33,192 nucleotides of DNA from an uncultured Clostridia bacterium. GTDB taxonomy: Bacteria > Bacillota > Clostridia > TANB77 > CAG-508. The position numbers and the translations under genes were made by a program. Each line of letters starts with the position of its first letter. Position 1 is the first letter of the stretch. The DNA is taken from assembly GCA_944386685.1 (NCBI GenBank), contig CALXCA010000025.1:1-33192 (forward strand), read 5' to 3'. The notes below the pieces were generated by a model. The model had not been told where the DNA came from and did no database searches. It worked only from the letters and a program-made list of their open reading frames with translations. Below, piece after piece: positions 9,480 through 17,858 of the stretch.

Positions 9480-9499
9480 ATATTAATTCTAATTAATAT
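9480..9499. promoter_or_regulatory. 20-bp palindrome upstream of desulfoferrodoxin
   Basis: ATATTAATT and AATTAATAT flank a 2-base centre (CT), a perfect 9-2-9 inverted repeat in the 5' region of the superoxide reductase gene. A PerR-type peroxide repressor would be expected to control such a gene, but the spacing does not match the 7-1-7 PerR box and A/T-only palindromes are common in DNA this A+T-rich. Candidate operator only. Confidence 0.3.
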
Positions 9500-9569
9500 T
9501 TTCTATACTTTTTACAAAAAATATAATGATATTTCTATCAACATATTTTAGCACAAAGCTTTTAAAAAA

Positions 9570-9605
9570 GCAATTATTAATATATCAAAATTTCTCACTG
9601 AACTG
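9570..9605. repeat. Terminal remnant of the palindromic repeat
   Basis: These 36 bases match the right end of copy 2 (12191-12226) with one mismatch and finish in the same CTCACTGAACTG. The rest of the element is missing. No TA dinucleotide follows the end, unlike copy 2. It lies 25 bases beyond the stop codon of the metallopeptidase gene. Confidence 0.8.
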
Positions 9606-9630
9606 GAACATAATAAAAACATTTTGTTAT

Positions 9631-11589
9631 TTACCTTTCTTCATCTTGTGATTTAATAAATTTACTATCTTGTTGAGAGCTATTATCTTCTTTATTATAA
9701 TCTACATTATATTTTAAACTTTCTCTAAATTGATTCTGTGCATTTTTAATATATTGTAATTTTGGTTCTTGTACTAAAGGTGTAATTTGTGCTATTTTTA
9801 AATCTGATTTTCTTGAAAATAATTGCTTTAGCCTTGATGTTATTTTTGAAAATCTTGTTGGTTTATTTTGCTTTACTGGTATTAAACTATTTTTTTCTTC
9901 TTGAAATTCCATTTTATAAGGTTTATCTTTACTTAATTTAGTAGGCAAAATTTCTCCCTTATCTATTACTAATAATGATAATTCTGTATCTGTTTGTATA
10001 TAAATTTCTCTATCTAAAATTGTTATCTGAGCATTAGGGCAACTTAGCTTTACTTGTGATACTAGTTGATTAAACTCTTTAATTATATTTTGTGAATCTT
10101 CATCAGTTTCTAAAGTAAACTCAAATTCATCTTCAAATTTGTCAGAAATTTTATCACTTGCTGTATGTTTGTTTTCAAAATAGTCTCCTTTTCTTGATAC
10201 AGGTACTCCATCTTTTAAAATTATTGGAATTGTCTTGCCATTATAAGTTGCAGTTGTTATAGAAAATTGTGAAATATCATTATCTTCTAAATTATTTGTC
10301 CTTACTAAATAATCCAGTAAAATTTCTGTTTGTTTTGTATTCTTTCCTCCAAATCCTAATGCAACTTGTTTAATATATTTATTTAAAAACGAACTTTCTA
10401 TCCCTGTCATATTATCATTTCTATAATTTAATGCTTCTATCTTACTTCTAAATTTTTCTAGAGAAAATGTTCCTTTTGCTAACTCCTCTTGAGTAATTTT
10501 TGAAACTTCTTCCATATATTTTTTTTCAAAATCAGGAAATTGTTTTAAAAAAGTTATTATAGATGATTGTTCTTTTTGTTCACTTTCTTGAGAAGAATCA
10601 ATTCTAGTCATTATTAGTGATTTCAAATCTTTAAATTTTTTAAAATCTCCATCAGAAATATTTCCTTCAATAGACATTCTTTCAAAGTCCTTTTGAAGAT
10701 ATTTTTCATAAATTGTATTTTCTAAATCTGTTGTTAAAGCACTACGGCTTTCTTCTGAAGAATTTAAAATTTCATCTATTTTCTGCTTCCTTTCAGCTAA
10801 CGTAGGAATATCATCCATATTTTGTTTATCATAAACTGGACAATCTGCTTTTAATTTTTTTATTTTTCCTTCAATCTCTTGTTCAGACAAATTTGCATAT
10901 AAGCATTCTTCTAGTACAAAATTAATTTCATAAAGTTGCCAAATCTGTTCGCCAAATAAAAATAATGAATCTCCTTTTGCAAGAAATGTAACTAACTCTT
11001 TTGGTTTCATTTGTAATATGTTTCCAATATTTTTCTTAATGTTACCTTTTCCAAGTTTCATTACATTTTCTTCACCTATTGCAATTTCTAGCTCTTTAAT
11101 TAATGTTGTTAATTCATTATAGCTTGTATGATCTAATCCGGAAACTTTTGTACTAATCCAATTTGTTAATCCTTCATTTAAACCTATTCCTAATCTCTTT
11201 CCTTTTGAAATTTCTTCTAATAAACCAGTACTCATATTTCCAATTCCATATTTTAGTCTTTCAGGCAATGTTCTTTTTAATGTTGCATGAACAGATTCAT
11301 GTATGATTACAAATAAAAGATTATTATTAGATTCTATATCTTCTACTGTTAAAACTGAATCATCATCTCTATTTTTGGTGCAAATTGTTATTGATTTATT
11401 AATATTATGATAAAATCCAAGTCTCCCTATTTCATATAAATTAGTATAAACTTTTTTTAGATTTTGTGCTAATCTTCTTTTAGCAAAATTTTTACCGTAT
11501 ACTTTTTCAAAAAGCTTATTTGAATCAATCATTGATGAAATCGTATTTTTTATATATTGTTCAACCTCTTTATTTTCTACTTTTTCCAT
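9631..11589 (-). CDS. Putative HExxH zinc metallopeptidase, family not recognised
   Basis: Protein of 652 residues with no signal peptide or membrane helix. HESVH at 97-101, in LLFVIIHESVHATLKR, is a zincin motif on a hydrophobic helix. Downstream, GLNEGLTNW places a Glu at 139 that could be the third zinc ligand, as in gluzincins, about 38 residues on. Beyond about residue 260 the protein is hydrophilic and Lys/Glu-rich with possible coiled segments. It includes a basic patch ITSRLKQLFSRKSDL and a polar tail. I recognise no other domain and infer a cytosolic peptidase of unknown target. ATG start with AAAGGATAT upstream. It follows the 77-residue gene at 11615-11848 by 25 bases, and the pair is bounded by ends of the palindromic repeat. 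Catalytic assignment rests on the motif alone. Confidence 0.7.
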   Translation of the reverse strand: MEKVENKEVEQYIKNTISSMIDSNKLFEKVYGKNFAKRRLAQNLKKVYTNLYEIGRLGFYHNINKSITICTKNRDDDSVLTVEDIESNNNLLFVIIHESVHATLKRTLPERLKYGIGNMSTGLLEEISKGKRLGIGLNEGLTNWISTKVSGLDHTSYNELTTLIKELEIAIGEENVMKLGKGNIKKNIGNILQMKPKELVTFLAKGDSLFLFGEQIWQLYEINFVLEECLYANLSEQEIEGKIKKLKADCPVYDKQNMDDIPTLAERKQKIDEILNSSEESRSALTTDLENTIYEKYLQKDFERMSIEGNISDGDFKKFKDLKSLIMTRIDSSQESEQKEQSSIITFLKQFPDFEKKYMEEVSKITQEELAKGTFSLEKFRSKIEALNYRNDNMTGIESSFLNKYIKQVALGFGGKNTKQTEILLDYLVRTNNLEDNDISQFSITTATYNGKTIPIILKDGVPVSRKGDYFENKHTASDKISDKFEDEFEFTLETDEDSQNIIKEFNQLVSQVKLSCPNAQITILDREIYIQTDTELSLLVIDKGEILPTKLSKDKPYKMEFQEEKNSLIPVKQNKPTRFSKITSRLKQLFSRKSDLKIAQITPLVQEPKLQYIKNAQNQFRESLKYNVDYNKEDNSSQQDSKFIKSQDEER

Positions 11590-11614
11590 AAATTCTCATA
11601 TCCTTTGTATTTAT

Positions 11615-11848
11615 CTAATATATAATATCACTAGGTTTTAATTCATACAATTCTCTAAGTTTATTTAATAATTTTCCATCTTTAACAGGTATTAATTCAT
11701 TATTCTCAATTTTATAATATAAATATTCAAAACTATCTTGAGTTGTTTTTATTACTTGAATATATTTCTCATCATCTAATGTTATTTTGGTAATGTAACT
11801 TCCTTTATTTTCTTTTTCTAATTTTTCTTTTATTTTTAATATATCCAT
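11615..11848 (-). CDS. Small conserved-looking protein of unknown function
   Basis: 77 residues, acidic and basic mixed, no membrane segment and no cysteine. The N-terminal third is probably helical (DILKIKEKLEKEN). The middle suggests beta strands (SYITKITLDDEKYIQVIKTT, FEYLYYKIENNELIPV) and a helix follows. Not recognised. ATG start with AGAGAGATGG upstream. It is transcribed first, 25 bases ahead of the metallopeptidase gene, so a regulator, inhibitor or substrate adaptor of that enzyme is possible but unproven. A lone -10-like TATAAT lies at 11914-11919 without a convincing -35. Confidence 0.65.
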   Translation of the reverse strand: MDILKIKEKLEKENKGSYITKITLDDEKYIQVIKTTQDSFEYLYYKIENNELIPVKDGKLLNKLRELYELKPSDIIY

Positions 11849-12003
11849 TACAAATTTCCATCTCTCTTTCGTAAAAAAACATATATAAAGTTTTAAAAGT
11901 ATTATTTAAACCTATTATACTTTTTAATTAATCTTATCATATAGATTTTTATCTTTCAATAATTTTTATAAAATGTTATTTAAAAAAAGCCCTAATAGCG
12001 TTA

Positions 12004-12226
12004 CAGTTCAGTGAGAAATTTTAATATATTAATAATAAATAAATTTTGAATACGATTGGAGGAATTTTAGAATTTCTTAAATCATTTTATGGAAAATGTT
12101 CGCGTCGAGCGTTAGCGAGGACTAAGTGAAAGGGTGCCATAAAATTATTTTAGAAATTCTTATATTTCCGTATTGAGTCGAAAAATTTATGCAATTATTA
12201 ATATATTAAAATTTCTCACTGAACTG
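12004..12226. repeat. Palindromic MITE-like repeat, copy 2
   Basis: Element of 223 bases with terminal inverted repeats beginning CAGTTCAGTGAGAAATTTTA and ending in the exact complement. It is flanked on each side by TA (12002-12003 and 12227-12228), which would fit a TA target-site duplication of the IS630/Tc1-mariner type. The inner stem and the central 44-base loop are those of copy 1. The differences inside the loop are TGC to CGT. It ends four bases before the mnmA stop codon, so its hairpin may also serve as the mnmA terminator. No transposase frame inside. Confidence 0.82.
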
Positions 12227-12230
12227 TAGC

Positions 12231-13295
<1,065 letters not shown>

Positions 13296-13377
13296 TTTTC
13301 TCTCTTTCTTATATTATTATTTTTTTGATTATATTTATTTTTTGTAATTATTATTATATACTACATCATTTAAATTT

Positions 13378-13827
13378 CTATTTTTGTTTATTATTATTTT
13401 GTTCTTTTAACATATCTTCTATAGTGTGCCATGCAAGTAATGCACATTTTACTCTTGCTGGCATATTTGATATGTTTCTAAATGCTATAGCATCTTCTAA
13501 TTTTTTTAGCTCTTCTTCATCTGTTATTTCTCTTTTTATCATTTCTATAAATGTTTTTATAATTTCTCTTGCTTCTTCAATTGTTTTTCCTTTTAATGTA
13601 TCTATCATAATAGATGTCGAAGCTTGTGAAATAGCACATCCATGTCCTGTAAAACCTATATCTTGTATTTTATTTCCATCTAATTTTAGTTCAATTTCTA
13701 TTTCGTCTCCACAATTTGGATTTTTTCCCATTTTGCACAAGTCGCATTTGTCTAATTTTTTCTTGTTATATGAATTCATACTATGTTCCATAATTAATTC
13801 ATTATAAACATCATTTAAATTTTCCAT
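13378..13827 (-). CDS. sufU: Fe-S assembly sulfurtransferase/scaffold SufU
   Basis: Zinc-dependent sulfur acceptor that relieves SufS of its persulfide. The zinc ligands known for Bacillus SufU are all visible: Cys39 and Asp41 in GKNPNCGDEI, Cys64 in GHGCAISQAS and Cys128 in ARVKCALLAW. The insertion between the second and third ligands is that of SufU rather than IscU. Two additional cysteines, CDLC (28-31), precede the first ligand. 149 residues, with an Asn/Lys-rich tail. ATG start with GAAAGGTG upstream. It is transcribed from its own promoter (13999-14027) through a structured leader, downstream of sufS. Confidence 0.95.
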   Translation of the reverse strand: MENLNDVYNELIMEHSMNSYNKKKLDKCDLCKMGKNPNCGDEIEIELKLDGNKIQDIGFTGHGCAISQASTSIMIDTLKGKTIEEAREIIKTFIEMIKREITDEEELKKLEDAIAFRNISNMPARVKCALLAWHTIEDMLKEQNNNKQK

Positions 13828-13842
13828 TTTTTCACCTTTCTA

Positions 13843-13960
13843 TTGACATTCAACTTTTTATATGATAATATATATAATATAAAAGATAAGAGCTCTCGCC
13901 CTTATCCATTTGATTGGTGAGATTTATCTTTTGCCGGATAAATCTCAATTTTTCTTTTTA
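13843..13960 (+). ncRNA. Possible antisense transcript over the sufU leader
   Basis: Plus strand: TTGACA (13843-13848), a 17-base spacer and TAATAT (13866-13871) form a good sigma-A promoter facing the sufU promoter. About 80 bases on, the stem GAGATTTATC / GATAAATCTC (13919-13946) is followed by a U-rich tract, the signature of an intrinsic terminator on this strand. No open frame. Against it, two stems in the region contain G-U pairs that are valid only on the minus strand, so the structure seems selected for the sufU leader. The plus-strand promoter could be a chance match in A+T-rich DNA. Confidence 0.25.
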
Positions 13961-13992
13961 AGGAAACGTATTTAAGATAGTCCAACCAACTA
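13881..13992 (-). promoter_or_regulatory. Riboswitch-like leader of sufU-mnmA
   Basis: Read as minus-strand RNA from about 13992. P1 is UUGGUUGG (13989-13982) with CCAAUCAA (13917-13910), eight pairs including one G-U. It encloses hairpin P2, GAGAUUUAUC / GAUAAAUCUC (13946-13919). Three bases after P1 comes a 9-bp stem, GAUAAGGGC / GCUCUUAUC, capped by a GAGA tetraloop (13906-13885) and followed by UUUU, which looks like a terminator. UUUAUCC of P2 (13942-13936) can instead pair with GGAUAAG (13907-13901), breaking that terminator. This is the classical aptamer plus expression-platform layout. I recognise no known riboswitch or T-box consensus in it. Confidence 0.55.
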
Positions 13993-13998
13993 TAGATA

Positions 13999-14027
13999 AC
14001 TATATCAGTTTTTAATTCAAATGTCAA
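13999..14027 (-). promoter_or_regulatory. Sigma-A promoter of sufU-mnmA
   Basis: Minus strand: perfect -35 TTGACA (14022-14027), 17-base spacer, -10 TATAGT (13999-14004). It starts 23 bases past the sufS stop codon, giving sufU and mnmA transcription separate from the upstream suf genes. Confidence 0.75.
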
Positions 14028-14049
14028 TATATTTTCAAACATTTTTTCG

Positions 14050-15273
14050 CTATTTATTTATATATTTCTTAAACATCCTATAAGTTTTATTCAAAGCTTT
14101 AACAAGATTGTCCACATCTTCCTTTGTATTGTAAAAACAAAAACTTGCCCTACAAGTTGAATCAATTCCCAAAGACCTTAATAATGGCTGAGCACAATGA
14201 TTTCCAGCACGAATGCAAACTTTTTCTGAGTCTAAAATACTTGCAACATCATGTGGATGAACACCCTTTATATTAAAAGATATTACACTACAATGATTTT
14301 GTACATTTGGAGTTAAATATAAAGTTAAATAATCTAATTTAGATAATTCTTGTCTAGCATATGATACAACTTCACTTTCTAAGTCATGTATTTTATTATA
14401 TCCAATGTTTTCAATATAATCAATTGCTGCACCTAAGCCAATAACTCCTTCAACATTTTGAGTTCCAGCTTCAAACTTATTTGGAAGTGGTGCAAATGTT
14501 GTTTCTTGCTCATAAACGTATTCTATCATATCTCCTCCCATAAGAAAAGGAGTCATTTTATCCAAAATTTCTTTTTTACCATATAATACACCTATCCCTA
14601 AAGGTGCTAGCATTTTATGACCAGAAAAAACTAAAAAGTCTGCATCTAAATCTTGCACATCAATTTTCATATGAGGAATACTTTGTGAAGCATCAACTAT
14701 AACAATTGCACCTTTTTCATGTGCATATTGTATAATTTTTTTAACAGGATTAATTGTTCCTAAAACATTTGAAACATGTGTAATACCTACTATTTTTGTT
14801 TTATCTGTAATTTTATTTTTTATTTCTTCATCAGAAAGTTCAAAATCTTCATTAATATACATATATTTTAATTTACTTCCTGTAGCTTTTGTTATTTTCT
14901 GCCAAGGAACTAAATTAGAATGATGTTCCATTATTGAAATAACAACTTCATCATCTTTTTTTAAATTATCCATTCCATATGAATAAGCAATTAAATTTAA
15001 ACTCTCTGTTGCATTTTTTGAAAATATGATTTCTTCTGAGTGTTTTGCATTAATAAATTTTGCAATTTTTGCTCTTGTACTTTCATATTCTTCTGTTGCT
15101 TCAATACTTAATTCATATGCTCCTCTATGTGGATTTGCATTACTTTTTTCATAAAATTCTTCAATTGCTTTTATTACTTGAATTGGTTTTTGTGCTGTTG
15201 CACCATTATCTAAATAAGTAATTTCTCGATTTTCTAATAATGGAAAATCTTTTTTTATATCTTCAACATTCAT
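14050..15273 (-). CDS. sufS: Cysteine desulfurase SufS (class II)
   Basis: PLP enzyme that releases sulfur from cysteine as a protein persulfide for Fe-S clusters and thiolated tRNA. From the chosen start (407 residues) the PLP lysine is Lys220 in FSGHKMLAPLGIG and the catalytic cysteine is Cys360 in RAGNHCAQP. The cysteine sits on the short loop of group II enzymes. MEHHSNLVPWQ and the substrate-side sequence THVSNVLGT are also present. I chose the ATG at 15273 because the family N-terminus begins about there (NVEDIKKDFPLLEN). Its GGAGG is rather far, 13 bases upstream. An in-frame GTG at 15333 would add 20 residues unlike the family. It follows sufD and precedes sufU. Confidence 0.94.
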   Translation of the reverse strand: MNVEDIKKDFPLLENREITYLDNGATAQKPIQVIKAIEEFYEKSNANPHRGAYELSIEATEEYESTRAKIAKFINAKHSEEIIFSKNATESLNLIAYSYGMDNLKKDDEVVISIMEHHSNLVPWQKITKATGSKLKYMYINEDFELSDEEIKNKITDKTKIVGITHVSNVLGTINPVKKIIQYAHEKGAIVIVDASQSIPHMKIDVQDLDADFLVFSGHKMLAPLGIGVLYGKKEILDKMTPFLMGGDMIEYVYEQETTFAPLPNKFEAGTQNVEGVIGLGAAIDYIENIGYNKIHDLESEVVSYARQELSKLDYLTLYLTPNVQNHCSVISFNIKGVHPHDVASILDSEKVCIRAGNHCAQPLLRSLGIDSTCRASFCFYNTKEDVDNLVKALNKTYRMFKKYINK

Positions 15274-15286
15274 AACTAATCTTATT

Positions 15287-15355
15287 CCTCCATAAGGCAT
15301 AAATTTGATTTGGAAATAATTATTTTTAAGCACTTACCTCTATAAGGCATAAATT
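15287..15355. repeat. Direct repeat of the sufS translation-start region
   Basis: Two 19-base copies, CCTCCATAAGGCATAAATT (15287-15305) and CCTCTATAAGGCATAAATT (15337-15355), lie 50 bases apart. On the coding strand each reads ATGCCTTAT followed by a Shine-Dalgarno-like (A/G)GAGG. It looks like a small tandem duplication of an initiation region. The upstream copy can open a 22-codon frame that ends on the sufS ribosome site. Confidence 0.6.
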
Positions 15356-15402
15356 CTTATAAAAATAGTCTATCTTAAAATTATTTACCATTTTTTATAT
15401 TT

Positions 15403-16449
15403 TTAGTTTAATCTTTCATCAATTTCTTTTAAAATTTCTTCTTTTAATTCACTATCTTGTACAGTTTCAATAATTTTATTAAACTTAGATTTTACAATTA
15501 ATTTAACCGCTTCTTTATAACTAATTCCTCTCGCCATAATATAAAATAATTGTTTTTCATCAACTTTTCCAGAAGAAGTAGAATGATTTCCCTCAACATC
15601 TTCTTCTGTACACAATAACATTGGCAATGCAATTGATTTTGCTCTATTAGATAATAGCATACAACTTTCGTTTTCATTCCCTTTAGATTTTTTACAACCT
15701 CTTTTAAAATCAATTGTACCTTTAAAGTTTTTCTTTGCCTCGTCATTTAAATCACCTTGAACATCTATATCAATATTTGATTTTTCTCCTCTTAATTCAG
15801 CAATATAATTTAAATCTTTTATTTGTTTATCTTTTCCCAAATAAATTGTTTTTAATACATTATTTGCATTATTTCCAATTATATTTGAATAATAATTAGA
15901 CACACTTGTTTTTCCACCAATATCAATAATTGTATATTTTACATTTGAATTTTGATATAATGTATTTTCAATTGCTTCAAAATTATTTGTTTCTTCATTT
16001 AATAAATTTACAATAGTTACATTTAACTGAACATTTTCTTTTGCAATAGTTCTGATAATTCCAGTATGAAAACATTGTTTAGATGTTTTAGATTTATATA
16101 TTATTATAATATTTGCATCATTTTCAGCTAATATTTCTATTTGATTTATAAGATTTAAATTGTTTTCATCAAAATTATATATTATTTTAATATCTTCTTT
16201 TTGTTTTGTTGTTTGTATTCTTATTTTGTTATTTGCATTTTTAAAAACTAATTCTTCAAGAATTTTGCCTATTCCGTAAGTTAATTCCTTATTTGAAACT
16301 TCATTATCTATATTACTTTTAGAATTTGTAATTTCTACACTTTCAAAGTTTTTTATTTTATTTGGAATTTCAACAGGAAGTTCTATGTTATTTATAGCAA
16401 AATTTCTTGCTGTTCTTACAGGTGTATTATTTAATTTCAATTTTTCCAT
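15403..16449 (-). CDS. sufD: Fe-S cluster assembly protein SufD
   Basis: Partner of SufB in the SufBC2D scaffold complex. The N-terminal part is divergent. The C-terminal half shows the SufB/SufD beta-helix family features: a CMLLSNRAKSIALPMLLC segment, then VEGNHSTSSGKVDEKQLFYI and the helical MARGISYKEAVKLIV. The EGNHS histidine corresponds to the conserved SufD position. About 348 residues. I use the ATG at 16449, just after the sufB stop. A TTG at 16458, overlapping the end of sufB, is an alternative. The single GAGGGGG lies 3 bases from the TTG and 12 from the ATG, so the start is uncertain by three codons. Translational coupling to sufB is likely. Confidence 0.92.
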   Translation of the reverse strand: MEKLKLNNTPVRTARNFAINNIELPVEIPNKIKNFESVEITNSKSNIDNEVSNKELTYGIGKILEELVFKNANNKIRIQTTKQKEDIKIIYNFDENNLNLINQIEILAENDANIIIIYKSKTSKQCFHTGIIRTIAKENVQLNVTIVNLLNEETNNFEAIENTLYQNSNVKYTIIDIGGKTSVSNYYSNIIGNNANNVLKTIYLGKDKQIKDLNYIAELRGEKSNIDIDVQGDLNDEAKKNFKGTIDFKRGCKKSKGNENESCMLLSNRAKSIALPMLLCTEEDVEGNHSTSSGKVDEKQLFYIMARGISYKEAVKLIVKSKFNKIIETVQDSELKEEILKEIDERLN

Positions 16450-16450
16450 A

Positions 16451-17845
16451 TTATCCAATAGCCCCCTCTAATTCCAAATTAATTAAATTATTCATTTCTA
16501 CAGCATATTCTACTGGAAGTTCTTTAGAAATTGGATAAGCAAATCCTCTAACTATCATTGCTTTTGCATCTTCTTCTGATAATCCTCTAGACATTAAATA
16601 AAATATTGTTTTATCACTTATTTTTCCTATTTTAGCTTCATGAGAAAATTCAACTTCATCTGTTTTTATATCATTTACAGGTATTGTATCTGACCTAGAT
16701 TTATCATCTAACATTAATGACTCACAACTTACACTACATCTAGAATTTTTAGCATTTTCATTTATTCTAACTAGTGATCTATATGTGCATGCTCCACCAT
16801 CTTTTGATATTGATTTAGAATTTATTACTGAAGATGTATTTGGTGCATTATGAATTACCTTAAATCCTGTATCTAAGTTTTGTCCTCCTCCAGCAAATGT
16901 TATTCCTGTATATTCTGTTTTTGCTCCTTGTCCATTTAATATACTCATTGGATATAACATTGAAACTTTTGAACCAAATGAACCTGTTACCCAATCCATT
17001 TGTGCATTTTTCCCTACAATTGCTTTTTTTGTATTTAAATTCATCATATTTTTAGACCAATTTTCAATTGTTGAATATCTTAAATATGCATTATCTTTAA
17101 CATATAATTCTACACAACCAGCATGTAAATTAACTTTATTATATTTTGGTGCTGAACATCCTTCTATAAAGTGTAAACTTGCTCCTTCATCAACTATTAT
17201 TAATGTATGTTCAAATTGTCCTGATTCTGGAGAATTTAGTCTAAAATATGATTGTAATGGAAAATCAAGTTTTACTCCTTTTGGTACATATACAAAAGAT
17301 CCACCAGACCATACGGCTGCATGTAATGCAACAAATTTATGGTCACTGATTGGAACACATTTCATAAAATGTTTTTTTACAATCTCAGGATAATCTCTTA
17401 CTGCTGATTCCATATCAGTATAAATTACACCTTGTTTTATTAAATCCTCTTTCATACTATGATATACAACTTCAGAATCATATTGTGCTCCAACTCCTGC
17501 AAGTGATTTCTTTTCTGCTTCTGGTATTCCTAGTTTATCAAATGTATTTTTTATATCTTCTGGAACATCTTCCCATGAACTGTTTAATTTTGATTTTGGC
17601 TTAACATATGTTGCAATATCATCCATATTTAATTCAGATAAATCTGGTCCCCATGTTGGAAGTGCTAATTCTTCATACATTTTTAGTGCTTTTAATCTTA
17701 TTTCTAACATCCAGTCTGGTTCATTTTTTAATCTTGAAATTTCTTCTACAATTTCTCTGTTTAGTCCTTGTATTTTAATTTCATAATCATCTTTGTTTTT
17801 TATATCATATATATTTCTATTTATATCTTCTACTTGAGTTTTCAT
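16451..17845 (-). CDS. sufB: Fe-S cluster assembly scaffold SufB
   Basis: Scaffold subunit on which Suf clusters are built with SufC and SufD. Diagnostic segments include WGPDLSELNMDDI, the WEDVPEDIKNTFDKLGIPEAE stretch, and PVEYAVEMNNLINLELEGAIG at the C-terminus. The beta-helix core contains EGCSAPKYNKVNLHAGCVEL, with the conserved cysteines, and the GGGQNLDTG motif. The start is the ATG at 17845 (464 residues, MKTQVEDINRNIYDI): AAAGGGAAAA precedes it at ideal spacing, and the longer in-frame version from 17887 would run into sufC. It starts 13 bases after the sufC stop and ends next to sufD. Confidence 0.96.
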   Translation of the reverse strand: MKTQVEDINRNIYDIKNKDDYEIKIQGLNREIVEEISRLKNEPDWMLEIRLKALKMYEELALPTWGPDLSELNMDDIATYVKPKSKLNSSWEDVPEDIKNTFDKLGIPEAEKKSLAGVGAQYDSEVVYHSMKEDLIKQGVIYTDMESAVRDYPEIVKKHFMKCVPISDHKFVALHAAVWSGGSFVYVPKGVKLDFPLQSYFRLNSPESGQFEHTLIIVDEGASLHFIEGCSAPKYNKVNLHAGCVELYVKDNAYLRYSTIENWSKNMMNLNTKKAIVGKNAQMDWVTGSFGSKVSMLYPMSILNGQGAKTEYTGITFAGGGQNLDTGFKVIHNAPNTSSVINSKSISKDGGACTYRSLVRINENAKNSRCSVSCESLMLDDKSRSDTIPVNDIKTDEVEFSHEAKIGKISDKTIFYLMSRGLSEEDAKAMIVRGFAYPISKELPVEYAVEMNNLINLELEGAIG

Positions 17846-17858
17846 TTTTTCCCTTTCA

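Noticed and set aside
12004..12226. Intrinsic terminator of mnmA only
   Set aside because: The hairpin may terminate mnmA, but a near-identical core elsewhere, terminal repeats and flanking TA show it is a dispersed repeat element.
13828..14049. T-box leader ahead of sufU
   Set aside because: No AGGGTGGNACCGCG-type antiterminator sequence or specifier loop could be found; the terminator/anti-terminator logic is different.
15498..15746. 82-codon frame within sufD on the same strand
   Set aside because: Lies wholly inside sufD in another frame and has no family resemblance.
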